Source: Chromera velia
Taxonomy: Eukaryota > Sar > Chromeraceae
Assembly: GCA_018398765.1 (NCBI GenBank)
Contig: JAHBMJ010000241.1
Location: forward strand, 12,501-40,000
Length of the DNA: 27,500 nucleotides
Reading direction: 5' to 3'
Shown here one piece after another: positions 11,229 to 20,900 of this stretch; the stretch's first letter is position 1; the number at the start of each line of letters is the position of its first letter. The notes under the pieces are model-generated. The model was not told the DNA's origin. It ran no database searches and saw only the letters and a program-made list of their open reading frames with translations. The translations under genes were made by a program, and so were the position numbers.

Positions 11229-11390
11229 CGGAGGGCGGTCACGGGCACAAACTCCCATACAGGAGTCGAACGCTAAAGCCTTATTGCCCATTGCTCGCGT
11301 CTTTATGCTCGATCCTTTCCTTCTCGAGGGCTCTGCATCAGAATGCTGATTAGATTCTCGTGCTCTTCCACCTCCGCTTGGTTTCTGGCT
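11229..11390 (-). CDS. Candidate exon paralogous to the coiled-coil exon start
   Basis: On the minus strand, acceptor ttttgcag and donor CCTCCG|gtgagt bound a 162-nt, phase-0 open exon (54 codons). It begins SQKPSGGGRARES, parallel to SREPSKGGGVGEG in the coiled-coil exon at 10647, which shows shared ancestry through the tandem duplication. The rest is charged and has no recognised domain. Confidence 0.4.
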
Positions 11391-12029
11391 CTGCAAAAAT
11401 GTACAGAAGGAAACACATGATCTTCGTATACATAAGAATTGAAGGAATCTAGCACTGACGTGAAGTCACAGAGTAGCACATACATGCACGCACGCGTGCA
11501 TGCGCATGCATGCATTCAACCTAAAATCCATCCACCTATCCATCTCTCCGTCTATGTATCCATCTGTTGATCCACCCATCCATCCATCCATCCATCCACC
11601 CGCGTATAGACCCATTATGACCCATCCGCCCCCGCTTTTGGGCTCTGAGGAAATGACAGCGCAGCGTTTGCGGGGTAGAAGCTGATGCTTGCACTGTGAT
11701 ACCTTGTCGACAGGAGGACGAGAGAGTGTGTAAGACAGCAAGAGGCATAATCGTGGTCACCAAGGTAAGGCATGCCGACTCAGAATGGATCAATCAACTT
11801 TTTCTCTAGCAATTCAGTGTATCTCATCGATCCCCGTATCCTTAACTTCCTTTCTTTCTCTTCATGCAGAGGTCTTCCCTGCTGCAATGATACAAATGGA
11901 CACCAAAGCGCTACATACAAGCACACAAGGAACACAAGGCCAGGCACTTACCGGAGGGTGGCCGCGTGGACGAACCCCCATGCAGAAGTCGAATGCTGAA
12001 GGTTCATTCCCCATTGCTCACGTCTTTGT
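11353..12029. repeat. Copy 2 of a ~0.72-kb tandem duplication
   Basis: The second copy keeps the splice-like signals of copy 1 with scattered substitutions. One creates an in-frame TGA in the counterpart of the 11038-11158 exon (on the minus strand, after the codons for IDPF), so this copy of that exon looks decayed if the frame is right. Confidence 0.8.
11526..11600 (+). repeat. CATC tetranucleotide repeat, copy 2
   Basis: The shorter counterpart of the 10780-10897 repeat within the second duplication copy. Confidence 0.8.
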
Positions 12030-12210
12030 ACTAGTTGGAATCAAAGAGAGATAAGGAATGAAAGGAAATTGGGAGAGAAAAAGGGCGGAAAGAAGGAAAG
12101 GATCGAAGACGTAGACTCAGAAGGGATGGATGACCATGCAATCGATCGATGCATGCACGAACCAAAAACGAAACCTAATCTGCTAGAATTACCCTTCTGA
12201 TGTCTCTTAT

Positions 12211-13068
12211 CTACCGGACTGCCAGATCTTCCTCCTCTCTCCCAAAAGCTAAATCAAACTCAAGGTCCGGTGCAGACTCCGATTCTGACGTACTCATCTT
12301 CACCGTAAGGAGGGGGGGGAGAGCAGAGGGTTTCCTGACTACTTTGTGCCCCTTTGACACAAAGATGTCTCCGAGCTGCTTCAGAGCAGCCCATTTCCAT
12401 GCATGCCCCCCCTCAAACCTCTGAAGCATCTTCTCCCACAGCTCTAGACCCAAAGCTTGGGCCTGGATGCCTTTTCGATGCACTGCAATAGCCGCCTCCT
12501 TCAGAGAGGGGACTTTCCTCTCTGGCTCTTGCCTAGGCTCTTGCACCAGCACCTCCGAAACAAAACAGACACCATCGGCATCACTGCCTTCTTTTCTAGT
12601 GCCGAGCACTGCAGAACCAAAAAAGACCACCCTACACCCGGGCAACGCTTCCTGTGTGCATGTTTTTACACTAGGAAGTGCCCCTTGGAAGGCTTCTTTC
12701 CTCCCTCCAGATATCAGACGGCCATTTAGAGACGACACCATAAAAGCATCTTGGTCTCTTTCTCCAGTCTGCTGCCGTCCTCTCCGTTTTTCCTCCTCTT
12801 CAACAGTAGAAGAAAAAGATGAAACCTGACCGATACACAAGCGTAACACAGCAACAGAAAGGGATTCTGTTTGAATAGGGGGTGAATCACAGGGCGCACA
12901 CGTAAAGGTTGGAAACAAAAGAAACATTGTGTACCCTGGAGCCTCAGGACTTTTGACAGTTTGCCAAGGAAAGGAGTGATCATCTGTGAACTGGGATGCA
13001 GAAAAACGAATGAGAACAGAAACAGAAAAAATGGATGGAGAGACAGAGATGGAGACATCCTGCACCAT
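12211..13068 (-). CDS. Nucleotidyltransferase-fold exon resembling poly(A) polymerase
   Basis: The ATG at 13068 opens 285 codons on the minus strand. The diagnostic stretch is FFGSAVLGTRKEGSDADG at about residues 149-166: the GS helix plus SDxD pair (D163, D165) of the DNA-polymerase-beta superfamily, spaced as in eukaryotic poly(A) polymerases (GSYRLG...DID). A candidate third catalytic aspartate is D272 in PDLEFDLAFG, after an LPPLL strand as expected. Residues 85-110 form an acidic then basic insert, and about 90 residues separate the two carboxylate motifs. The family transfers nucleotides to RNA or small-molecule acceptors. The frame stops at 12211; a donor CCG|gtagat at the very end suggests splicing onward. 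I could not find the RSVNG and WAxRRGIY central-domain motifs downstream, so poly(A) polymerase, terminal uridylyltransferase and degenerate paralogue all remain possible. It is divergent from the polymerase gene at 14995. Confidence 0.6.
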   Translation of the reverse strand: MVQDVSISVSPSIFSVSVLIRFSASQFTDDHSFPWQTVKSPEAPGYTMFLLFPTFTCAPCDSPPIQTESLSVAVLRLCIGQVSSFSSTVEEEEKRRGRQQTGERDQDAFMVSSLNGRLISGGRKEAFQGALPSVKTCTQEALPGCRVVFFGSAVLGTRKEGSDADGVCFVSEVLVQEPRQEPERKVPSLKEAAIAVHRKGIQAQALGLELWEKMLQRFEGGHAWKWAALKQLGDIFVSKGHKVVRKPSALPPLLTVKMSTSESESAPDLEFDLAFGREEEDLAVR

Positions 13069-13340
13069 GATGTAGCTTCTCTCCAGGTGGTAGTATGCCC
13101 TTCATAGCGTGCTATGCTCTCAGCTCACCAAGCCAAGGGCCTGGCTCTCCTCTTCATATTGAAAGGCAACTCTAAGAAAATGAAAAAAAAAAAAACGACA
13201 CTCCCCATTTTCCCTCGTCTGACACGTAATTAATTAACGCCCCTCATCCAGAAGTGTGGACGCTATGGTGTTGCTCTGCTTATCTTTACTCAAAGTTGCT
13301 TAACTCTCATATTGAACTGTACGATATCACACGGAAAACA
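13069..13340. other. Intergenic, divergent promoter side of the minus-strand gene
   Basis: No gene was seen. It includes a poly-A run at about 13182-13195. It should carry the promoter of the minus-strand nucleotidyltransferase gene, but no clear TATA box was recognised. Confidence 0.4.
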
Positions 13341-13740
13341 TATACCGCGTTCAGCTGAAATTTGTACAGCGCACTTGATTCAGATTAATTTTGGACGAAA
13401 AAAAATGAGTTTTGAAATGCATGCTGGGGGCCTCCAACATATTGGGGAAGGGGCCCTGGCACTCCACTTGCATGCCCGACGACTTTCCGGGGCCTGATTC
13501 AATTTATTCGAAATTCAGATTCAGATCTGACAGACTGAATTTCGTCAGATCTAAATCTGAATTTCAAATAAATTGAATCGGGCCCTGGAAAGTCGTTGGG
13601 CATAGAAGTAGAGTGCCGGGGCCCCTTCCCCAACATGTTGGGGGCCCCCAGCATGCATCTGAAAACTTTTTTTTTTCAAAAAAATAAATCCCGAATCGCA
13701 TCCTGTGACGAAATTGCAAAATTCAAGTGTACGCGGTATA
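13341..13740. mobile_element. Foldback / MITE-like inverted-repeat element
   Basis: About 195-base arms face each other around a ~12-base centre (13532-13543). The termini are TATACCGCGT at 13341-13350 and ACGCGGTATA at 13731-13740. The inner arms match closely: AATTCAGATTCAGATCTGAC at 13512-13531 pairs with 13544-13563 with one mismatch. The middle of each arm carries a GCATGCTGGGGGCC...TTGGGGAAGGGGCC block. Similarity weakens in the outer 80 bases. If the true ends are TACCGCG, flanking TA dinucleotides would be a TA target-site duplication. There is no transposase, so it would be non-autonomous. Confidence 0.8.
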
Positions 13741-14324
13741 TTGATAACAATGTCATCGCAGATGCAAAAGCAAAGGGACCAAATTTGTAGTGATGATTGG
13801 CAGAAGACAGATCTTCCGATTCTCATCATCAAATTTTCAAAAATTTTCGAGAAACACTGCGGATGGAATTTCTCTTTTCAGGTCCTCACCTTTTGGTTTT
13901 TTGGTAGGAGGAGGATCTCCCCGTCCAGAGCCGTCAGGAGACTCTCCCGTATATATCATGTACTCATGGCATTCTAGGGTTCGATTGCGATCAATTCATA
14001 CGGCCTTCGGTCCTGAGTCTCAGGGATTCATAACTGTGCTGCACCATGACCAGCGACCTGAACCGGTGCATGAAAGTCTCTCAGGGAAATGTTTGGTCGA
14101 TACCAGTCCAAGTTGAGTGAACGTGTTTGGGTTATTTGGTATTCTCTCGTCACCGCTCAGGCTGGCCGAAGGAGTTGTGATACACAGGAATCGATCATCA
14201 AGGCAGCAGCTATATAGAGAGAGAAACTTTTAAGCTCCTCCAGCATCCTTCAGCTGATTAAGACGTCTCATGCTAGTCCATGCATGCAGTATCCATACAT
14301 GCAGTGCTAAAAAAAAAGGCGTAT
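13741..14324. other. Intergenic spacer between the two inverted-repeat elements
   Basis: No convincing gene. Short open frames on both strands lack codon bias or domains. GCATGCAG-type palindromes occur near 14280-14303. Confidence 0.4.
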
Positions 14325-14587
14325 GGCCCCGGAAAGCGAAGCGGGGGGCACTTAGAAAACAAAAATACCCCAGCCCACGTGTATGCACGCTGTCTTTCGG
14401 CAAAAACCCGGCCCCGAAAGGCTGAATGTGCGCCATGCGTGCGTCAGATGGGGCGCTTACCCCCGGGCTTTTTTCCTGGGCGGGGGGAGAGTTCCGCGGC
14501 TTTTCCCGCGAGGGGGGNGGGGGGGGGCGGTCGACTGGCCGGCGTGCGTCAATCGTGCAGTTGTCATTTTTCTTGCTTTCCGGGGCC
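14325..14587. mobile_element. Small element with 13-bp terminal inverted repeats
   Basis: GGCCCCGGAAAGC at 14325-14337 is mirrored by GCTTTCCGGGGCC at 14575-14587, bounding 263 bases rich in G-runs, with the assembly N at 14518. The first ~30 bases (GGCCCCGGAAAGCGAAGCGG and then a GCACTTA end) recur at 24467 and 24523. It could be a non-autonomous element or a dispersed repeat family; no coding capacity was recognised. Confidence 0.6.
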
Positions 14588-14994
14588 GTTCGCAAGCTTG
14601 CTTGCGTCAGATGCATGCATGCATGCATGCAGGAGCGCGCGCGCGCGCAGGTTGCTCTATAGCTTTTTTGTCAACTGTAAAAGGAGGGGGGGGGTATGCA
14701 CAAAAATCCTTTGTAAGCCCGGCCATGCATCGATCTCAATTCATCTCTCTCCGAATCAGTGTGACATGCCATCTGGACACTGTATAGCTGAGAGTGGCTC
14801 GCTGTCTTCTGTTTTGATCGGTTTGTCCACATGCAGCTCGATCCAACTGTAGTGAATTTAACCGAAGTGAGTGAACTCCGCAAAGTTTTGCCATCCCGTC
14901 TCGGTTTTCTGCCTTCTTCATTTCAAATTAACAAGTGCGCTGCTGGACTGCCAGAGAGCTATTTTCAAAGCCAGTGAGGTAAAGAAAGGAAGCA
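14588..14994. other. 5' flank of the poly(A) polymerase gene
   Basis: Contains an ATGC-palindrome tract (14611-14630) and a GC dinucleotide run (14635-14649), then pyrimidine-rich sequence up to the start codon at 14995. It likely carries the promoter and 5' UTR; no TATA box stands out. Confidence 0.4.
14611..14649. repeat. ATGC self-complementary tract plus GC run
   Basis: Five tandem ATGC units, then alternating GC. Both are self-complementary and prone to cruciform or Z-DNA. A similar ATGC tract lies at 24263-24292, again next to GGCCCCGGAAAGC copies. Confidence 0.8.
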
Positions 14995-16647
14995 ATGGAT
15001 ACTGGCGAGAGGGATCCCAGACACGGGGTCACTGGTGCGAAAACTTTGGAGGGCCCCAATGAGTATGGTCTGGAACTTTCCTTGAAAATGCACGAAGAAC
15101 TGAAGAATTTGCACACTTTCGAGACAGAGGAAAATCTGGAGAGGCGCAAGAATGTCCTTCGACACTTATCCAAGATGGTGAAAGACTGGGTCTATGAAAC
15201 AGCAGTGAGCAAGGGCCTCCCGGACGATGTCGCGAGGGCGGCTGGCGGAGGAATTTTCGCTTTTGGGTCTTACCGTCTCGGCGTCGTTCTGAAGGACGCA
15301 GATGTTGACGCCCTTCTGCTTGCCCCCAAGCACGCGGATCGAGACTCTTTCTTCGAGACATTTCAAAAGAAGCTCTCGGAGACTAAGGCGGTCAAAAACA
15401 TCGTTCCTGTTGCCGGTGCACACACCCCTGTCATCAAATTTACCTTTGCCGGGGTGGACATTGATTTGGTGTTCGCCTCCCTGCCCATAGACCGGATCGA
15501 CCCCACACAAGGCGTGGGGGACGATAATATCGTCAGCGGTCTCACTGATGTACGTCGAGCTCTCGTGTTCGACTTTCTGTATGTGCGTGAGAGCCATGTA
15601 TGTTCGCTTAGTGAACGTCCGGTGTGAACGTGTCCTTGGTTCTCTTCGTGAATGGTTCCAATACGATTTTGTTGCCCCCTTGCAGCTCGTCTCTTCCGTC
15701 TGCCGAAGATTCCGTCTCTAAATCGATCAATGATTCCTCTGAAGTCTTTGAGCCGCCCCATGGGTTTGCCCCTTCTCTCTATGCGTCTATGTCTGACGCC
15801 GTTTCTCTCCACCTTTCCACCTTCCCCTATGCCTATCCCGCTGCCTGTTTCACCTGCCGGCTGCCTCTCTGTCTCATCCCTGTAGCCTGTCCACCAGGTG
15901 CACCTGAAAGAGAGAGAGCGAGCGTGGGAAATGATGGGTGCCCTAGATCTGACACAGCTGTGCCTGCATGGCATCACGACTCACTCCTGTGTACAGAGGA
16001 GAGACGCATAGAACCCGCGCGTATGTTTGCGAATGCAGGGGATGACTCGTAGTGTGAACGGTGCCAGAGTCGCAGAGAAGATCATCGAGCTGATTCCCAA
16101 CTACGATAGCTTCAGAGAGGCTCTCTACCTTGTCAAAGTATGGGCCGTCCGGAGGGGTATCTACGGAAACAAGTGGGGGTATCTGGCGGGTGTCACGTGT
16201 GCACTCCTGGTCGCGAGGGTGTGCCAGTTGTTTCCGAACTTCAGTCCGGCCCAGCTGGTGGCGTGCTTCTTTGAGTTCTACAGAAGGTGTGTCTGTTTGA
16301 CTGTATCGTGGTGGCGTGCTTCTTTGAGTTCTACAGAAGGTGTGTCTGTTTGACTGCATCGAACTTCCAAAGTACCATCAAAACTGTCCGTCCGATGTGT
16401 TTTGAGCAACACCATCCCCTCTTGGTCTCCGTCGAAGAATTTCAATTTTCCTTTCAAAGTAAAAAGCTGATCGTGGCGGGATTTCTCTCAATCATGTTTC
16501 CGATGCCTGTTTTTGAACGTTCTTTTTGCACTGTCGGAAAGTCTTTTCCTCCCGTCTCTTGGCTTCCATAAAACGAAGGTCAGACGCGCTGTTGTTCTCT
16601 CTCTCTTTCTTTTTTTTTCTCTCTCTCTTTCTCTCTCTCTTTCCCTT

Positions 16648-16685
<38 letters not shown>

Positions 16686-17894
16686 TGTCTGTCTGTCTGT
16701 CTGTCTGTGTGCGTATGTATGTACTTGACGGTGTGAGCGTTTCATCTATACATCCAGACACGACTGGAGGAGGCCGATCACTCTGAAGGACATCAATCAA
16801 GACTACGCAAAGCAGATGGAAGAGGGATTCTCTCATCACCGAGTATGGAATCCAAAGCAAGACAAAAAAGTCAGTGAGTCAGTCAGTCTTGCTTTTGTCC
16901 TTTTTTCGTTCATTCTTTCTTTCTTTCCAGACCTTCCGAGAGACATTGCAGCGAGGGCGGATTGTTGTGGGGATTTGGTGGGTGGGTCTGAGTGGTCTGT
17001 CTTGCATAGTGCCGACTGCACACGTGTCAGCTAAGTTTTTCGTATATTCGCAGCTGCGCATCGTTAGCTGCGTCTTCTTATGTCTTTTCGTGTTTTTCGT
17101 CCGGCCTCTTTTCTCTCCACGGATTGCAAAAGTACCAGAAAGGAATCCAGAGCACTTTCTGCGAAATTTTCGATGCATCTGAAACAAAAGATATATCTCA
17201 TTCGTCCCCTCCCCCCACACCCGTCCCTCCTGCTGCCTCTTTTTCAGGACTTCCAACACAAGATGCCTGTGATCACTCCTGCATTCCCCGGGATGAACTC
17301 AACCCATAACGTGTTCACCAGCACTCTGGAAGCGATGAAACGAGAATTCAAAAGGGGAGCAGAGATCACAGGGGTAAGTTCTTTCTTTCTTTCTTTCTTT
17401 TCTTTCTTTCTTTCTTTTCTTTCTTTCTTTCTTTCTTTCTTTTCTTTCTTTCTTTCTTTCTTTCTTTCTTTTCTTTCTTTCTTTCTTTCTTTCTTTCTTG
17501 CTTGCTTTCTTGCTTTCTTGCTTTCTTTCTTTCTTTCTTTCCTTCCTTCCTTCCTTCCTTCCTTCTTTCCTTCTTTCCTTCTTTCCTTCTTTCTTTATCT
17601 GTTTTGCTTGTGGATGTTGGTCTTGTGATGACGAATGTGTTCTTCTTTTTTCCAGTTGACTCTTTTCAGCATTGGCTTCTTCCAGTCAGGCTCTTGCTGC
17701 AACAGTAAAACCATTTTGCTTTCAAAGAAATCGAAAGGAGACTCTTTGACACTTTCAACTGTGGTTTCTCTGTCCGAAGATGGGAAACCGTCGAGGCAGT
17801 CGATGAGAGCACCTCTCCCCTCCCCCCTCTCTTTCTCTCTCTCTCACTTCCTCTCTCCTTCTCTCCCTCCCTCCCTCCCTCATTCTCTCTCTCC

Positions 17895-17937
<43 letters not shown>

Positions 17938-20900
17938 GCCCCCCGATGCAGTCCCTGATTGCAGACGATGCCAACAGAAAAACCCGAGAAGACGTTTACT
18001 CCACCCAGCAGGCCCCGTCTTCGACGCCCAACACGTCTCCTACGGGAAAGCCCATTTTGCCCTCTGCCCCTGCCTCTATGTGGAAACGTCTCCTCGTCGA
18101 GGCAAAGACGGAGGTCTTCAGAGACCACCGCCACTTCCTCGAGGTGCGCGTCGTCGGACATACCGAAAAGGTCAGTCAGCGGGTGGGTGGGTGGCATGGG
18201 GAGGTGCGTGGTAAATTTCGACAGAGAGAGCCGTGTGGATGGGGGATGAACTGCATTTTGGTGCTGCGCTATTCGGAGAGACTTTGAAGGAAAGTCCTCA
18301 TCACACACGATCTGCTTTCTCCGAGAGGGGCATCAGTGTGTACCTCTGTGGATGAGAGAGGGAGTGAGGGGGGGGTAACTGTGGTTTGTGTTCAAATGAG
18401 CGTGAACGTCGCGTACGTACCTACCACCTGTGTGCATTCCACTCAACACGGTTTGGATCGGAAATCGATACCTCTTCTTCTTCTTCTTCCTCTTTTTCTT
18501 TCTTCTTCTTCTTCTTCTTCTTTTTCTTTCTTCTTCTTCTTCTTCTTCTTCTTCTTCTTCTTCTTCTTCTTCTTCTTGGTGTCTGTCTATGCACGGAGCA
18601 TGCAGCTGTATGACCAGTGGAAGGGGTTCGTGGAGAGTCGAGTGCGGTTTCTGTACATGGCTTTAGAGACGAACGTCCATGGATACGAGACGACGCTGCG
18701 ACCGTGGCCAGAGTGGTTCAAGGACCCCACTGTGGTCAGTCAGTCAGTCAGTCAGTCAATCGGTTGTTCGTGCCACACCTGTACACACTCTGTTGTAGCT
18801 GAAGAACTAGATCTGCATTGTGGACTTGAAAATCACTTTTGGAGGTTTGTTTTTTTTTTCTGTCTGCCCGACTCCTTTCGGGTTTGATGATGTGACTGCT
18901 CGATATATGCAGATTTTTGGCCTCCTTTGTGAACAGGGAAAATGGACGGCTGGCAGCTCTTTGGTACAAGGCAGGTATTTGGAATAGATACATGAGGAGG
19001 GAGAGCTCAGAAAATCCATGAGAGAAGCACTTTGGTTCTCTGTGTCTATCTTCCGTTTCCTTCGTCTCGAATTCTGCAGGCAGCTCCAGCGAAGGCGTGT
19101 ATCACCTACTGTGCAATGACGTTCAAGCCGAAGGATGAGGCGTTGGCAAATTCGCAGCCTGTGAATCTGAGACATCATATTGCGGTGGGTTGCTTTGTTC
19201 TCTCTGTCTCGCGTCTGTTCTTCGCCTTTTTACTCTCGGGGTTTTGAGATTTCGTGCCTCTTGGTTCGTTCGTTGTTCTGGGCTGCCCGGGTCTCCTCCT
19301 TCCATCTCTTCTCTTTCTGCCTTTCCCCTTCTCGTCTTTTTCTTTCTTTGTTTTTCCTCTCGTCTTTTCCTCGCGTCGCGCCTCTCAATTTCTTCTTTTG
19401 TGGGGTCCGGGGGCAATTTCAAGATGCGACTTTCTTCCTTTGTTATTTTCAATCAGTTACTTACTTATACGTCCTCTCTTTGCTGACGGTGCTTGCAGAA
19501 TTTCACTACCGACCTCCAGAAACATTGGGTAGGTTTCAAGTAATTCTTTCTGCCTTTCTTCCTTCCTTTCTTTTCTTGTTTTGTTCAACTGTTGCTTTTC
19601 TCCTTTGCGCTGATTTTTGAGCTTTGGGCGTGCGGGAGCGGGGAGGGGTTGGGTACGTGCTTGTCTGTCTGAGTGATGATCTGTGGGCGTGTTTCGCTCC
19701 TTCCCTGAATCTCGTCCCCGTTTTGTGTGAACTCCCTCGAGCTTCCTGTCAACTTTGGTTCCATTAGAGGGTCCCAAACAAAAGATCTGAGCTTGTGTTC
19801 ACATCCTTCTGTATTTGGTTTGCCCTCTACTCTGTGTGTTTGCTTATCTCTACCGGCTTCCTCTGTCTTTCTGCTTACTGCCTGCTGCGAGGTTTTTCTG
19901 CAGAAAATTCAAGGGGGTACGCAAATGCAGCTGTCGAACCACGAAGTTGAGATCAAAATCTGCCACAAGCCCCGGAAGGAGATCCCAGACTTCATCAAAC
20001 AGGCTTTGTCGAGCTCCACACACAGCAACAAGACCCCCGCAGCCTCGCCTGCGTCCGTCCTGTCACCCCCCCCGGGAACGACACCGTCCCCCCCGGGTCC
20101 TGCTGCCGCTCCAGTGACTGGTCCGGGAGTTCTCTCTGCATCTGCATCAACAGAGCTTCTCCCCCCCCCTGCTGCTGCTGCCTCTGCCGGTGCTGTAGGG
20201 GGTATGCCGGAGGAGGGGAGCATGCAGATGCAGGACTTCTCAGGCTACCAAGAGGGAGACGTCCAGGATGCTGCAGGACTTGACATGTCTCTTCTTCGTC
20301 AGATGCTTCAGCCAGACGAGGGGGCAGAGGGCGGGGGGGGAAGTGGCGACGCCAACGGAGCTCTGCCATCTCTGTCGGGTGGAGTGAATGGAGAGTCCGC
20401 CGACAGCGCTGCGGGACTCGAAGAGCACGAGGGGGGTGGGAGGAAGAGACGCGCAGGTACGTCAGATGGAGACAACGACAGAAAGAAAATTTGTCACTCA
20501 CAGGAACGTAAAGAGAGACCAGCTTCTTCAAGAGACAGAAGAAGGCACAACGGCAAGAGCAGAAGAGACCTACAGCTGCTGTTGAAAAAGAGTAGGACAG
20601 GGACGGACACACGCACAGGCGCATGTCGAAGTGTACGAGAAGAGCGAGCGAGAAATAACCAGGGCACGATAAGTTCCACCCAGCGGAAGGGGGTTGCTTT
20701 CCCCTCAGACGCAGAGAAGAGTTCTCCTTCCAATCGAAAACTGACACCCCCTTTTATATGCTTTCTTGTGCCCTTCATTCTCTTACATCTTTTCCCTCCC
20801 GTTTGTTTGCCTTTCGGGATTTCTTTTGACGATTTCGTCGTCCTGCGTTTTTACTTTTGCTTCTGCACGGTTCGATTAGCCCTTCTCACCAACGGGAAGC

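Larger units (their letters stand above)
10608..11306. repeat. Copy 1 of a ~0.72-kb tandem duplication
   Basis: This block matches 11353-12029 at an offset of 743 bases on its left side and 723 on its right; the difference lies in the CATC repeat. Near-identical stretches include 11041-11228 versus 11764-11951. Confidence 0.8.

Noticed and set aside
14280-14852. 190-codon + strand frame with Cys/Arg-rich sequence
   Set aside because: It runs through the 263-bp inverted-repeat element, the ambiguous N and ATGC/GC repeats, and has no recognisable domain.
17378-17628. Phe/Ser-rich extension of polymerase exon 4
   Set aside because: It is the TTTC microsatellite after a strong gtaagt donor; conserved family sequence resumes at 17952.
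18913-18974. Exon 7 of the polymerase ending at GGCAG|gtattt, or read in the frame FLASFVNRENGRL
   Set aside because: Both leave phases that bring a stop into exon 8. The donor at 18963 keeps the conserved frame ending in RHHIANFTTDLQKHW.
20860-20890. tRNA-like GGTTCGATT T-loop motif
   Set aside because: No matching acceptor, D or anticodon stems surround it; it lies in polymerase intron 10.
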